From positions 41,979,907 through 42,043,906 of the forward strand of contig JAQNBH010000013.1 of assembly GCA_028752905.1 (NCBI GenBank): a stretch of 64,000 bases of DNA. The letters are read 5' to 3'. The DNA comes from Cladorhizidae sp. MBARI D1340-BT2. Lineage: Eukaryota; Porifera; Demospongiae; Poecilosclerida; Cladorhizidae. A program made the position numbers and the translations under genes. Positions 43,659 to 55,107 of the stretch are shown here, piece by piece; positions within the stretch are counted from its first letter, which is position 1; the number at the start of each line of letters is the position of its first letter. The notes beneath the pieces were generated by a model that saw only the letters and a list, made by a program, of their open reading frames with translations, ran no database searches and was not told the origin of the DNA.

Positions 43659-45563
43659 CTAAAATATATGAATCTTATTAGAGTCAATGTTACTAGCATA
43701 CACAAACCCATCTTGATCTACACACACACACCAATAGCCTCCACTACCAAATGAGGTGACATAGTCTCCCTCAGTGGTGAACACTACTATCTTACATACA
43801 CCAGTATCTGCCACATACACATACTGACCAGCTACACACACACCACGTGGAGACCTCAACCTCTTCACACCATCCTCATCACAGCCAAAGGAGCGTAGGA
43901 ATGCACCATCATTACTGAAGACTTGAATACTAGAGCTACTATAACCACTGACGTACACCTTTTGATGATTGTCAGGAGATAGGCCATACAATGTGTTTTT
44001 ATCTGCATCAACAATCTGTCTCACATATTTCAGTTCTCTGTCGTACACCATGATCCTACCTCCATTGCCACGTTCAGTAACCATCACTTCATCTCCAACT
44101 ACTGCAATATAGTGATGTCCTGGACCTTTCACTTGCTGGACTCGGTGCACTTGAACCATGCTGCAGTTCTTGTTCGACTTGAAGATTCGATTAGTGCCTG
44201 CATCAGTGAAATAGATGTTGTCTTCACTGTCTACAGCAATACCTCGTGAAGATTGAAATTTATGTTCCGAGTGATTGATACTTCTCAATCTTTTCCCCTC
44301 TCTATCCAACACCACGACATCTCCTCTATATTCAGTGACTATAATCTCACCCACGGAGTTGATAGTGATTCCTCGAGGCTTGGTTACATCACCCCACACC
44401 TTGACAGGCTTGTCTAGTTGAGTGGGTGGGATGGGGACAAGCACAGGGAAGGGACTGCCTGCTACTTGATGCCCGTCCAATGAGATCGTAAGTTCATTTC
44501 GTCCACGGTGAGTGGGTGTGAACTGGATGCGATATTTGTCGGCTCCAATTTCTTTGGCATTTGATTTGATGTGAGCTCCACTCTGCAGACACTTCATATG
44601 GCAGTCTATTTGAACAGCACGTTTGGCTGGCTTGTTGCCACAGAGTTGAGTGGTGCACAAGACCACTTCTGATAACTTCCCAGCCTCAGCCTTGCTGGAC
44701 ACAGTGTTGATGACTAGAGTGATGGGAAGTCTAGTTATCTTAGCCTGGGTCTGGAGGAGCTGCTCCAGGGCCTCAGCACAGCTCACCTCCACCGCAACAT
44801 CAACCTCCTCAATTGGCGTAAGCTTCTGCCCCGGCTTGGCGCTGTCTTCAATTATTTTTTCCTGGATCCTACTCTCCAACTCAGCATTTGTGCACATAAC
44901 TTCATCATTGGAACAATGCTTCACACACTGCTCGGTGTAGTCCACAATGCTCTGCACCTCTGCAAGGGAAATGGAAATGTCCTCCTTCTGGCCTCCAAGC
45001 TTCTCCAATTTCTTACACACTCTCTTTTTGGCCTCCTCTAGCATCTTCTGTTTGTAACTTTCAATGATAGCGTGCAGCTCCTCGAAGGAATTCCCTATGG
45101 TGTTGGCTACAGACTCTCCCTGGGCTGCTAGCTCAGATTCCGTGGTCTGTATCTCCTTAACAGCACTAGAGAGATTGGCCGCCATTTTTCTCAGAGGTCT
45201 CAAGCTCTCCATCAGCTCTTTTCTCTTGTGAGCTATTACGTGGTCCTTGCTAAGAGCTCTCTCCTGCCTGGCATACAGTTCTTTGAGGCGGTTGATGGAG
45301 AAAGCCGTTTTGAGGCCGTCTTCATTGCCCTCAGGCAGGGTGGTTTCATGGCGACACTCTGGGCAAGGGAAAGGCTGGTCTTTGCCTGTCCTGAGGGCTA
45401 GCTTGAGGATGCAGTGCTTGCAGTAGCAATGGAGGCAAGGGAGGACCTTGGGCAGAGTGTAGTGCTCCTGGCAGATGGAACATGTGATCTCCTTCTCTAA
45501 CTCCATCAAATACTTCTCTAACTCCATCAAATACTTCTCAGCCTCCTCCATGTCTCTAGCCAT
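43659..45563 (-). CDS. TRIM-NHL paralogue lacking B-boxes, 634 aa
   Basis: An uninterrupted frame colinear with the gene at 7,740-9,938: RING C3HC4 finger (residues about 28-70), coiled coil, filamin repeat (ending AGSPFPVLV) and NHL propeller. Two differences in layout stand out: a 7-residue duplication near the start (EKYLMELEKYLMELEK), and a replacement of about 112 residues, holding both B-boxes, by DHVIAHK, in frame. The NHL part keeps the usual Arg in KPRGIT, SSRGIA, TNRIF and SPRGV where copy A has other residues. A RING/coiled-coil/NHL protein could still be an E3 ligase; B-boxes mainly aid assembly and RING activity in other TRIMs. Flanks are conserved with copy A, so the regulatory region is probably the same. 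Confidence 0.9.
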   Translation of the reverse strand: MARDMEEAEKYLMELEKYLMELEKEITCSICQEHYTLPKVLPCLHCYCKHCILKLALRTGKDQPFPCPECRHETTLPEGNEDGLKTAFSINRLKELYARQERALSKDHVIAHKRKELMESLRPLRKMAANLSSAVKEIQTTESELAAQGESVANTIGNSFEELHAIIESYKQKMLEEAKKRVCKKLEKLGGQKEDISISLAEVQSIVDYTEQCVKHCSNDEVMCTNAELESRIQEKIIEDSAKPGQKLTPIEEVDVAVEVSCAEALEQLLQTQAKITRLPITLVINTVSSKAEAGKLSEVVLCTTQLCGNKPAKRAVQIDCHMKCLQSGAHIKSNAKEIGADKYRIQFTPTHRGRNELTISLDGHQVAGSPFPVLVPIPPTQLDKPVKVWGDVTKPRGITINSVGEIIVTEYRGDVVVLDREGKRLRSINHSEHKFQSSRGIAVDSEDNIYFTDAGTNRIFKSNKNCSMVQVHRVQQVKGPGHHYIAVVGDEVMVTERGNGGRIMVYDRELKYVRQIVDADKNTLYGLSPDNHQKVYVSGYSSSSIQVFSNDGAFLRSFGCDEDGVKRLRSPRGVCVAGQYVYVADTGVCKIVVFTTEGDYVTSFGSGGYWCVCVDQDGFVYASNIDSNKIHIF

Positions 45564-46083
45564 GGTTGCAATGTTTAGAGAGAACTAGTAGTTGAGAAAC
45601 ACTTTAGATACAGAACTTCAGCAGACACAAGAGCTACAGGAAACAGTGCAAATCGGGTGTGGCCTTAATTATATTCATGAGTGATGATGTAATGCTGCAC
45701 CCACAAAAGAGGGCGTGTCATCTGGTATTGCACATGTGCAGAGACAAGACTGGGATTGTGTCACATGTTGGTAGTAAGGCAGTACTACACATAAGATGTG
45801 TAATTATATTATAGTCTCAACTTTCTTTGATGCTGTAGAGAGAGGAGAGTGGTAGTCATGCAGCCATACATATGTATTGTCCAAGCAGATAAAGAGAACT
45901 CTCCCAGGCCTACTGCACACTACATGTCCCATGCCCTCCACCAGACCTGATTCAGGTGTAGCTAGGAAACACACTGGTGTGTGTATGTGGGCTAGTAGCC
46001 ACAAGGGAGAGCCTTCTTGTCTCCAAACAGGTGGTGAGATATATGGGGGTAGAGCTCTCTCTCTCTCTTCATTATTATATACC
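45564..46083. promoter_or_regulatory. Shared upstream flank of TRIM-NHL copy B
   Basis: Near-identical to 9,939-10,445 with small indels, so promoter elements are expected to be shared. No core-promoter motif could be assigned. Confidence 0.4.
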
Positions 46084-47280
46084 TTGAATGGAATTCTCCC
46101 TCCAACATTCTTTCTCCTCCAATAGTCTCTGCCCATTATGAGGTCTGAACAAAACAGAGTTTGCCCTTGAATTGTCTTGGCAACATGCACTCATCTTGTG
46201 TGTGTGCAGATGAGGTTAAATTTGAAGCTGGAGGTGCAGAATGTTAGGAGGATGGAGGCAAAGATGGTGCAATTATCCTCCTAATGCATGGAGAGGTGGC
46301 AGCTGAAGCCACACCACAAATTGCTGATCTCACTTCCAAACTGAAAAGTTCAAACTGCAAAGTTGAGAAGGTCAGGATTCTAGCGATCATGGACCTGACG
46401 ATGACGTGGAGCAACTGGAAACTAATGAAATACTAGTCCATGACTGAGGACTAGCAAAACCTTTCTTTCCAACTGGGCTAGGGCCCTGGCCTCCATTTTA
46501 CATTGTCTTGTTTTGTGGTTGGAAGCTCAGGAGGAGCCAGTGGCAGAGGCTAAATGAGTTCACACAGCTAGCCTGGGTTTGGGATATGCCTTGAATCGTA
46601 TTCACCTAATTTAGTGCACACCCCATATAGGGCAGCTGAAATTATTTGAACCCCCTCGAGGAAATAAGTGGCTCCAAAAGTTGCAGGTTGGGGGGTGGGG
46701 TGTAGGCTAGAATATTACTTTTTTTTTAAAGCCACAAGTTTTAATCATATACACACAAACATACACACACCATCACTATGTGGTATTAGCAGGTTAACAG
46801 GTGGTCTGGGGGGGGGGGGGGGGGGGGGGGGCACTAGCATCATAATCACCTTCTCAATAATCAAATGTGGCTGCTCCAGTAACAAGAGGCACACACAAGC
46901 AGTTATGGCTGCTCCAGTAACAAGAGGCACACACAAGCAGTTATGACTGCTCCAGTAACAGTAGTTATGGCTGCTCTATGAAGTTAATTATGTCATGTGT
47001 CATGCTTGTGGGTACATTTCTTCACAAGGTAGGCGTGTGTGTGTGTGTATGTGTGTGTGTGTGTGTGTGTGTATGTGTGTGTGTGTGTGTGTGATTTGAT
47101 TTCCAATGAGGTTACACTAGTGGTGTTACAATAAACTACGGCTGCAATATGGCAAAACCACCATGGCCATTTATAAAAGCTCAACCATAGGTCTTCAACA
47201 CGTCATTTATGGAGCCGAGGGCCCACAGATACAACTTGAATTATCTTCACAGGCAGTTATATATGAATTATCTCTGTGGG
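46084..47280. repeat. Gene-free tract with 38-bp units, a G-run and a (GT)n run (block B)
   Basis: Contains the single copy of the about 270-bp segment (46,290-46,560), a pure G-run at about 46,808-46,831, about three 38-bp units (46,867-46,975) and a (GT)n run with TAT interruptions (47,033-47,092). No gene was recognised. Confidence 0.75.
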
Positions 47281-48150
47281 AGAGAGAGTCTGTGTGGATT
47301 TTTCAGGGCCATTCTTGGGAGCAATGTTCTTGATAACAGTGGATGCCCATTCCAAGTGGCCAGAGGTGCACCAGATGTGGCAGACAACAGCTTGCAAAAC
47401 AATTATGTATTGAGGCAAACGCTCTACTTATAGGCTGCCAGAACAAGTCGTTAACTGATAATCTTCCTCAATTTGTACCTGAAGAGTTCTCAGCCTTCAT
47501 GAAGAGTAGCGGTATATTGCACCTTCAGTCTGAACCTTACCATCCTGCTTCCAATGTCAGGGGGAGAGATTTGTGAAGTCTTTCAAACAAGCAATGAAGC
47601 CTCACTGAATGGTGGCAGATCTGTACCCCAAAGGATAGCAAACTTTCTTCTCACCTATCGTAGCTCACCACATTTTACTAGCGGGATAACTCTTAGTTCC
47701 TTGTTCCTACAGAGAGAAGTTCCAACTCGTTGGATTTGATTGAGCCAGATCATGGAAAGATAGTCAGAGAGAACAAGCACACCAGAAAAATGATATGACG
47801 ACAGAGGATCTTGAAATGGTGAATGGGGTGTGGCAGAGCATGTCATGGCGAGGAACATGTGCAGTGCTCCAGAGTGGATTCCAGGCATTGTCAAAGACTG
47901 CCTTTGGCTATGATCGAGACAGAGTAAAATTAATTTTGGAAACAGCTACCGACCAGATCAAGGCAATCAGCTGAGCAGCCAACGAGTTGAACCAGTTCTT
48001 GCAGCACCTCCAACATAGAGAGACAGCAATGGATTCCTAGAGAAGGATGTCCTGCAAGTACCAGCTCTGCACAACAGCCCATCATCTCATCAATATCCAG
48101 TTCATTCTGGCAGCCCACAGAGGATACCACTAACAGCAAGTCCCCTCCAT
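47280..48150 (+). pseudogene. Ty3/gypsy integrase fragment (block B only)
   Basis: Reads VCVDFSGPFLGAMFLITVDA + HSKWPEV (first catalytic Asp in V-D-F-S-G-P-F), LPEQVVTDNLPQFVPEEFSA (second Asp), HLQSEPYHPASN, then VPQRIANFLLTYRSSPHFTS after frameshifts; the block with the catalytic Glu is disrupted. Weaker integrase-tail resemblance follows to about 48,150. There are many stops. It does not match the other gypsy fragments closely, so it is a separate family or copy. It is absent from the corresponding part of block A. Confidence 0.75.
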
Positions 48151-48609
48151 GAAGTGTGAGGGAATGTGGTTATTGAACTTGGACATTGTAATAACTGTGT
48201 GCAGTCTTATAGTCTGTTGTGGATTACTGGCATTACATCATGTCTGTGCTAGGTTAAGACCACGCCTCCCTTTGTAGGAGGGGGCCTCTCTAGTAACCAT
48301 GGATATGATGTGGTGACTTAGAGATTGTTACTGAATACTTTTTGGGATGCCTTGCTAGTGTTCTCATAAGCAGTCCTTAATTCATGTCATGTCACACACA
48401 CTCCCACACATACACAAAGAGAGAGGGTTATTGGTAGCTGATCATTAGGAACAAGTAGTTTGTGCCTCCCCAAACAATCACGTGTCTTTCCTTGCCACTG
48501 ACCCCTTACCAACCTAAATACACATTGTTTTAAAGCACTCAGAGAGAGTTATCTTTAGACACTAAAATCAACTGCATGGAAGTGCCCACCATTATGATCA
48601 CTAGGGCAG

Positions 48610-48815
48610 CCTAGAGGAGGAGGGGGAGGGCTTGTGGGGAGGGAGAAGAGCAGGAGGGAGAGGAGGAGGATAATTACATGTAGGAGGGGTGGAGGTGGAG
48701 GAGGAGAGAGGCTGGGGAAGGATGAGGAGAGAGGCTGGAGAAGGAGGAGGAGAGAGGCTGGGGAAGGAGGAGGAGAGAGGTGGGGAAGGAGGAGGAAGAG
48801 GATGAGGTGAGGAGT
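48610..48815. repeat. GA-rich (GGAGGA)n low-complexity tract (block B)
   Basis: Counterpart of 14,320-14,470, with several gagagaggctggggaagga units. A decayed foldback-family arm follows at about 48,865-49,045. Confidence 0.85.
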
Positions 48816-49233
48816 ATCATAGAAAAGGATGTTACTATTTTTGGAAGTTAAAAGGCAAGACAAGGTTTGAAAAACGTAATTTCATAATGCTGTGATTACG
48901 ACTTTGCCCCATAGATTCTGCACACTTCACTTTATGGACTTGATAATAGCTCAAATGATAGACCTCTCTGTGTGCTCTCTTTTGGTATTAAAAAAGCTGC
49001 ACAGGTATAACTATGCTAAAGTTACATGCAGCCAAAGTGGGGGGCCCTTAAATCTAGTGCCTGGAAAGTGCTAGCTAGTTATCTGTAGCTAGAGGAGGCT
49101 ACTCTACAACTTCCTGCTTGCATTTAGGCACTAAATAGTGACCAAGTAGGCAAGAGCGGGTGATGAAGGGAAAAAATTCCGTCGAATCTAAAAACTCCAG
49201 CCAAAGACCACTTGCACCTGGTGTGTCTGCTCA

Positions 49234-49771
49234 TGTAAAAGGAAGGAGGATGACAATGGCATGAAACTGTGGCTACAAAGAGTAGGGGCAAGGCCTCCTG
49301 GTGGGCTCTTAAGAAAACCTTCTCTTCTAGTTTGGGACCAACTCAGAGCACATAAAACTGAAACCATTAAAGAGAAGGTGGGAGAATTGAAGACCCAAGT
49401 AGCCGCCATTCCTGGGGGGCTGACGAGCCAATGGCCGCCTTTAGACGTGTCAATATTTAAGCCTAACATGTGGGAGCAGGGGAACCAATGGATGGGAGAA
49501 CCAGGTCATGACCTCACCCCCGCAGGAAGAGTGGAGCGGCCCACCATTACACAGGTGTGTGAGTGGGTGAAGAAGTCGTGGGATGACATAAGAACTGTAG
49601 TAATTGTGAAATCCTTTAAAAAGTGTGGGATTAGTAATGGCCTGGATGCAAGTGAAGAGTGGGCACTATTTGAAGACACTGATGCCAGCAGTTCAGTTTC
49701 TATAAACTAATGATGATGACTTTTTAGGTTGTGCTGACGAGGCAGAATCTTCGGGCTTTGAAGAGGATTAG
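49234..49771 (+). pseudogene. pogo/Tigger (DDE_1) transposase C-terminal fragment, copy B
   Basis: One frame of 149 codons (49,261-49,710) covers GARPPGGLLRKPSLLVWDQL, AAIPGGLTSQWPPLDVSIFK, TQVCEWVKKSWDDI and VKSFKKCGISNGLDASEEW. The second and third catalytic Asp are present (VWDQ, PLDVS). A frame change at about 49,705 separates the acidic tail. Without the N-terminal DNA-binding domain and first Asp it cannot be an active transposase. It is more intact than copy A. Confidence 0.85.
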
Positions 49772-49847
49772 GTGGGGGGAGTATATTTTACTGAAGAGTC
49801 ATGTTTTCTGCACATTCTCTTATTGTGTTGAGTAAGACTAGCACTTA

Positions 49848-50598
49848 AGGGGGGGGGGGAATGGCATTAAAAAAAATAATAATAATAAAACTTGCGGTTA
49901 CCACTTTAGAGCTCCGTAGATTCTGTAAACTTTGTGGTATGGACTTGATATATAGTTCAAAAGATAGGTCTCTCTGTGTGCTCTCTTTTGATACCAAAAT
50001 ATTTTTCATAGGTATAACTATAGCCAAGTTACTAGACCTAAAGTGGAGGGACCTTCAAAACTTGAATGCCCCCATAAATATCTCCAGATTTCAAAGTGCT
50101 AATTAGCACCAGTGGCTAGAGAAAGCCCTCCTCTATTCAATGAGTGTTTTCATTAGGCGCTAAAACGTAAGTACACGGTCAAGCATGGGTGGAAAATGAG
50201 TTTTATGGATTATGGATTATTAACGAAATTCATTTTCCACCCCACGCTTGACCACGTACTTACATTTTAAAACACTCATTGAATAGAGTAGAGCTCCTCT
50301 AGTCAACTCTCTAGCACTTGGCAATCTGGAGATATTTATGCGGCCAATTCAGGCATTCAGGTTTTTGAGGTTCCCTCCACTTGTATCTCCTGTAACTTGG
50401 CTATAGTTATACGTATGAAAAATATTTTAGTATCAACAGAGAGCACAAAGACAGACCTATCTTTTGAGCTATACATCAAGTCCATACCATGAAGCTTACG
50501 GAATCTATGGAGTTACAAAGTGGTAACCACAGACACACACACACACACACAAAATACATGTGGGTCACTCTTCCCCCAAAAATGCCATTGTCCCCCCT
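49848..50598. mobile_element. Foldback element with about 280-bp arms and a central palindrome (block B only)
   Basis: The left arm (from ggggaatggcattaaaa through tgtgtgctctcttttgatac and atatctccagatttcaaagt) is the reverse complement of the right arm (ggcaatctggagatatttat ... aaaaatgccattgtcccccc) with moderate divergence. The centre (50,135-50,290) is a tighter palindrome beginning attcaatgagtgttttcatt. Block A reads gcact-gaagtcattt with nothing between (17,720), so the insertion is B-specific. It has no coding capacity. A (CA)n run lies in the right arm at 50,531-50,549. Confidence 0.8.
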
Positions 50599-51419
50599 GA
50601 AGTCATTTCATATCCCGGTAGCTAGGATTTGCATGTAGTCATGGTTACCGGGTATATTAGTTGTAAAGGACATATTTTGCTGCGCTGATCTCCTGCCTTA
50701 TGTTTACTGGTTGTAGCTTGCCTTGTATAAATAAAAGTATGCCTCCTAATTTTACTTCCTTTAACCAGAATACAGTGCAACATTTTGGGGTGGGATGCTT
50801 AAGTAGTAAATATTCTGTGCTGAAATGAGGTGTGTATTATATGCCCTAAAATACGATAGGACTACAAGATAATATACCAAGAATGGTTTTATATCTAGAG
50901 CACATCAAATAATTGAACTTAATTAACTGGCACCAATTATCTGTGTGCTCTAACTATATAATTAAGACTTGCAAACAGCAGGAACCTTCTCAATACTCAC
51001 ATTTAGAAAAGGACCGAAGAGAAGGTCCACAAACAAGATGATGATAATGAGGAAGAGATGAATATGATTAGCTGGGTGTGGCTTTGCGGGAAACTATCGA
51101 AGAATAAGCAGCCCAAGTTCATCACACCATAGGCAAGAACTCCTGAGATGTAAAAATGAGAGATTGAATGCATCTTGTTTTCCTGATAACCACACACAAA
51201 CAACAACAACAACAACAACAACACTAGTACTGCTGAAATTTGTCCATGAACAGACTAAAGGTTGATTGATAAAAGCATTCACACTCCTCATGCTGAGAGA
51301 AAGCCAGCAATGGTGTGTGCTCTGTGCAGGCCCCACCCTAAACTACGCCCCCATAGGAGAGCACAACAGTGTTGGTTGGTCAGTGCTGAGGCACACACAA
51401 GCAACATAAATGCAAGATG

Positions 51420-51715
<296 letters not shown>

Positions 51716-51881
51716 TAAGGAGAACATGAGAATTCCAGCCTTTATGGTGATAGGAAGAGCTAATGTGCGGCCCAATCCTGCACCATACCATATATATAGC
51801 AGAGGCCAAAATAACCTACGCTGAAAAATACAATTAGACTTGAGGCAAGAATCACTTGATGGGGACACATGATATCTCCTT

Positions 51882-52083
51882 GTTAAACGTGCACAACCTC
51901 TTCACAGGCAACTCTACCCACCACAATAAGTTGGGCCGGACGTGCAGAGGAATCTTCTGGACTCTCTTGTGCAGAACTATGTTGAGGAAGTGGACAGAGA
52001 TGAGGAGGATGCAGATGATGGCTGTGATCAGAGCTGTCGTGGTCATGTGGCCAGTGAATATCAGCTGAAAATACTTGAGGGTT
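51882..52083 (-). CDS. Possible transmembrane exon, copy B (partial gene)
   Basis: The acceptor is better than in A (tccttccccccacag, exon from 52,083). Translation TLKYFQLIFTGHMTTTALIT, AIICILLISVHFLNIVLHKR, VQKIPLHVRPNLLWWVELPV, KRLCTFN. Relative to copy A there is a 3-bp deletion (LLL to LL) inside the helix and a few replacements, with the frame preserved, which supports a coding exon. Partner exons were not found in the block. Confidence 0.4.
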
Positions 52084-52186
52084 CTGTGGGGGGAAGGAAA
52101 AAGAGAACAACTTAGAATGGAGAGGGCGTGGCTGTGGGTGGGGCTGCAACTAAGGCTATATATAGAACAATGGTGAGTGCTAGACA

Positions 52187-52529
52187 GTTGATGTAATAAT
52201 GGAGACAGCAAGCTAGTCTTGCTGGCCTGACTCTCATGCACACACACACTTGTGTTGCACAGTCAGCAAATGTGGTGGCAGCTGCTCGTGTTAAACACGA
52301 AGAAGAAAAAACATGCTAGACTCCTGTGCTGGGGAAGAGAGGCTGGCCAACAAGACGAAGAGAAAAAAACCAGCCTCTCTTCCCCAGCACAGGAGTCTAG
52401 CATGTTTTTTCTTCTTCGTGTTTAACACGAGCAGCTGCCACCACATTTGCTGACTGTGCAACACAAGTGTGTGTGTGCATGAGAGTCAGGCCAGCAAGAC
52501 TAGCTTGCTGTCTCCATTATTACATCAAC
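52187..52529. repeat. Perfect 160-bp inverted repeat with 23-bp spacer (block B only)
   Basis: The arm 52,187-52,346 (gttgatgtaataatggagac ... gggaagagaggctgg) is an exact reverse complement of 52,370-52,529. Block A has only one arm equivalent (about 23,850-24,115). It has no coding content and the ends do not look like transposon termini. Confidence 0.95.
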
Positions 52530-53493
52530 TAAAAATATATATAAGTATGTAGCTATTGCACACCTCACAGACTGAGCCTAGGTGTGCTTGCCTGCCACTT
52601 GCTACAGCCTCTTCCATGCCATACAACAAGGAACTTTAGTGGAGTGAGACAGGTGGTGAAGGATGCAGCTGCCATGCACCCACTTTGCAGAGGAAGAAAT
52701 CCAGCATCAGCAAACTCGTTACGATGGGTGGCTGGAATGATGCCGAACAGGTCTCAAATCCAGGTAAGGATCGCTGGAGGTGGGGCTAGTCCTGAAAATA
52801 GATTGGATAGTAAAAGAAACAAAAACTGCGTCCTGGCTCCAAAATTGCGTCGTATAGTGCAGTAGCTGAGAACTGGTTGCAAGCATTACTACGCGCTCAT
52901 CCCAACCATCACCATCGTTGTAGTCTAAGCTGCGTGAGGTAGTTTTGCTTGGCAAGACCCTTTACCAACCTTGGTAAAGGATCTGCTGAGTGACATTTGG
53001 TGCCGCAGAAAGTAATATCTGGAGATGGACACTGAGCTCGCTGCCTCTCTAGCCAGCTTCTCTATGTATACGGATACGGATAGTTGACAAAGAAATCCTG
53101 TCACAATGTCTCTGGGGGAGTGCAAATTTAGACATAAACTTAGCATAATATTTTGTCCACCTAGCATCATTTTCGTACTACGCATGCCACGTGACACCTT
53201 TATAAAATGCTGATTCCAGGGACATCGCACCCCAGTGCAGTGCAAATATAAAAAGATGAGTGGCAGAGTTTTTTTGTTTGTTTTTTGGAAGGGGGGGGGG
53301 GGTTGCCCTATGTTCGACCCTTTACCAAATGTTTAGACAAGACTGGTAGACCATGGCATTGCCAGTCCCAGTGCTGCCATAGTGTTGAATTTTATCCAAT
53401 TTTTTACCCTTAAATTTTCTTTTTGGATTTTTCATCATTAGAAAATTGTTTGACATTTCACGAGTGCAGCCTATTTCAAAACTACTCTCTGTA

Positions 53494-54865
53494 CAGTGGT
53501 CCTCCGTATTAAGACCCTCCCAAGTAAGACCACCTCCATTATAAGACCACTTTTGCTTGCTCCCGGTTGGCTGGCTTTATTTTGCCCCTCCCAAGTAAGA
53601 CCCTCTAAGATAAGTCCACCTCTCTTATAAGACCACTTGGCTGGGTCAATACCCCTCCCAAATAAGACCAAGCACCCAAGAATACAGTGAATTTTTTTTT
53701 GGTTTGAAGATCTACCTTCCATTAACTGTGAAAGATCAGGAACTGGTACATATTTACATCTGCATTGATCTAAAGAGGGACCTCGGCATCGAGTATGAGG
53801 CATAGGCCAAGGCGTGGATGAGGCGTGGATGAGCACTCCCATCTGGGAGCAGTGGCTCAAGCGCACCCACAATAAGATGCTTGCCAAGGGTCGGAAGATC
53901 ATCATCTTCATTGACAACTGCTCAGCGCACTCAGATATCAACCTCAGAAACCTCAAGCTGGTCTTCCTGCCCGTCAACACCACCTCCAAGCTTCAGCCTA
54001 TGGACGCTGGCATCATCCAGGTCATGAAGCTGTTCTACCGGAGGCAGATGATCTGCTACATTCTCCGGCTCATGGACGACACTGTGAATGCCAATAGTGG
54101 TTACTGAGAAAATGAGCTCGCTTGTCAAGAAGGTGTACGTTCTTATGGCGATCCGCTGGCTCAAAAAGTCCACGTGTCCACGATCAAGAAGTGCTTTAAG
54201 AAGTGTACCACCACTGCCCCTGCTGCTGAGGTCGAGGAGCTCACCATCTCTTCTGAGGATACGGTCATCAACGCGCAGCTGCCGGAGGGTGTGACACTGG
54301 AGGGCTACGCCAACATCGACAGCAAGGACCACACCAGTGAGGACCACTATGACCCTGCCCTCGACCATGACCTGCCGACTCCTCCCCTGAGGAGCCTGAG
54401 TCAGATAATGAGGAGGATGGCCCCATGCCCACTCCTGTGACTGTGACAGAGGTGTTTGAGATGGTGTGCAAGCTGCGTGACTTTGCCACTCATCGAGGCA
54501 TTTCCAAGCTTGTGGCATGTGCTGATTCTATCGAGCAGATGGTCATCCAGAACAGGATGGAGCGGACTGTCCAGTCCAGTATCTCAGACTTTCTGTGTCC
54601 TAAGGACACTGCATGAGTCTAATGTCCAAACATACATGTGTACAATGTCTTTCTCAAGACACCCATAATTCCAAATGAGAATACAGTATCTTGTCTGGGG
54701 AGCTTGCGGTTGGTTTAATATTATGAATGTGTGTACACTACACAATAAAATCCATTGAGCAATGCTTTGTGAGACCCCGAGAGCAATATTCCCAAGTAAG
54801 ACTACCTCTCTAATAAGACCAGTTGGAAGTGCTCCCTGGGTGGTCTTAATAGGGAGGGACCACTG
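53494..54865 (+). mobile_element. Tigger/pogo-like element, TA target duplication
   Basis: Left end CAGTGGTCCTCCGTATTAAG; complement of the right end CAGTGGTCCCTCCCTATTAA; flanked by TA on both sides (53,492-53,493 and 54,866-54,867). Copy A lacks it (25,167-25,185, ctctgtggtattagc). Inward there are several repeats of the taagaccacctc motif. The element is 1,372 bp, shorter than a full Tigger. Confidence 0.88.
53814..54616 (+). pseudogene. Tigger transposase, 5'-deleted and frameshifted
   Basis: Reads DEAWMSTPIWEQWLKRTHNK, GRKIIIFIDNCSAHSDI (second catalytic Asp), LVFLPVNTTSKLQPMDAGII + Q (third Asp), then beyond a stop at about 54,105 the acidic helical tail (STIKKCFKKC, EVFEMVCKLRDFATHRG, SDFLCPKDTA) in shifted frames. 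The CENP-B/HTH DNA-binding domains and the first Asp are missing. GC-richer codon use than the surrounding DNA marks it as a later arrival. Confidence 0.85.
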
Positions 54866-55107
54866 TATTAGCTGAGTGTGGTCATTTTGTGGTCAACTGG
54901 TCTGTGCAGGAATATTCATGTGGTAACTTGGTCTGTGCAGGAATATTCCTGCACAGTCCTGTGTTCACCCAAGTCTGGCAGGAATATGCCTGCAGAGCCA
55001 GAATCCTTTGATCTATGTGCATGCTCATGCATGAGCTATCTGTATTTAAAGCCTGATTTGCTGCAAGAGTTAGAATCTTTCACAGTGAGTGTCAGAGAGA
55101 GTTAGCT

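Noticed and set aside
53471..53989. Minus-strand frame of 172 codons, and 53,931-54,518 of 195 codons
   Set aside because: Antisense to the Tigger transposase and its terminal region; no domain on that strand.
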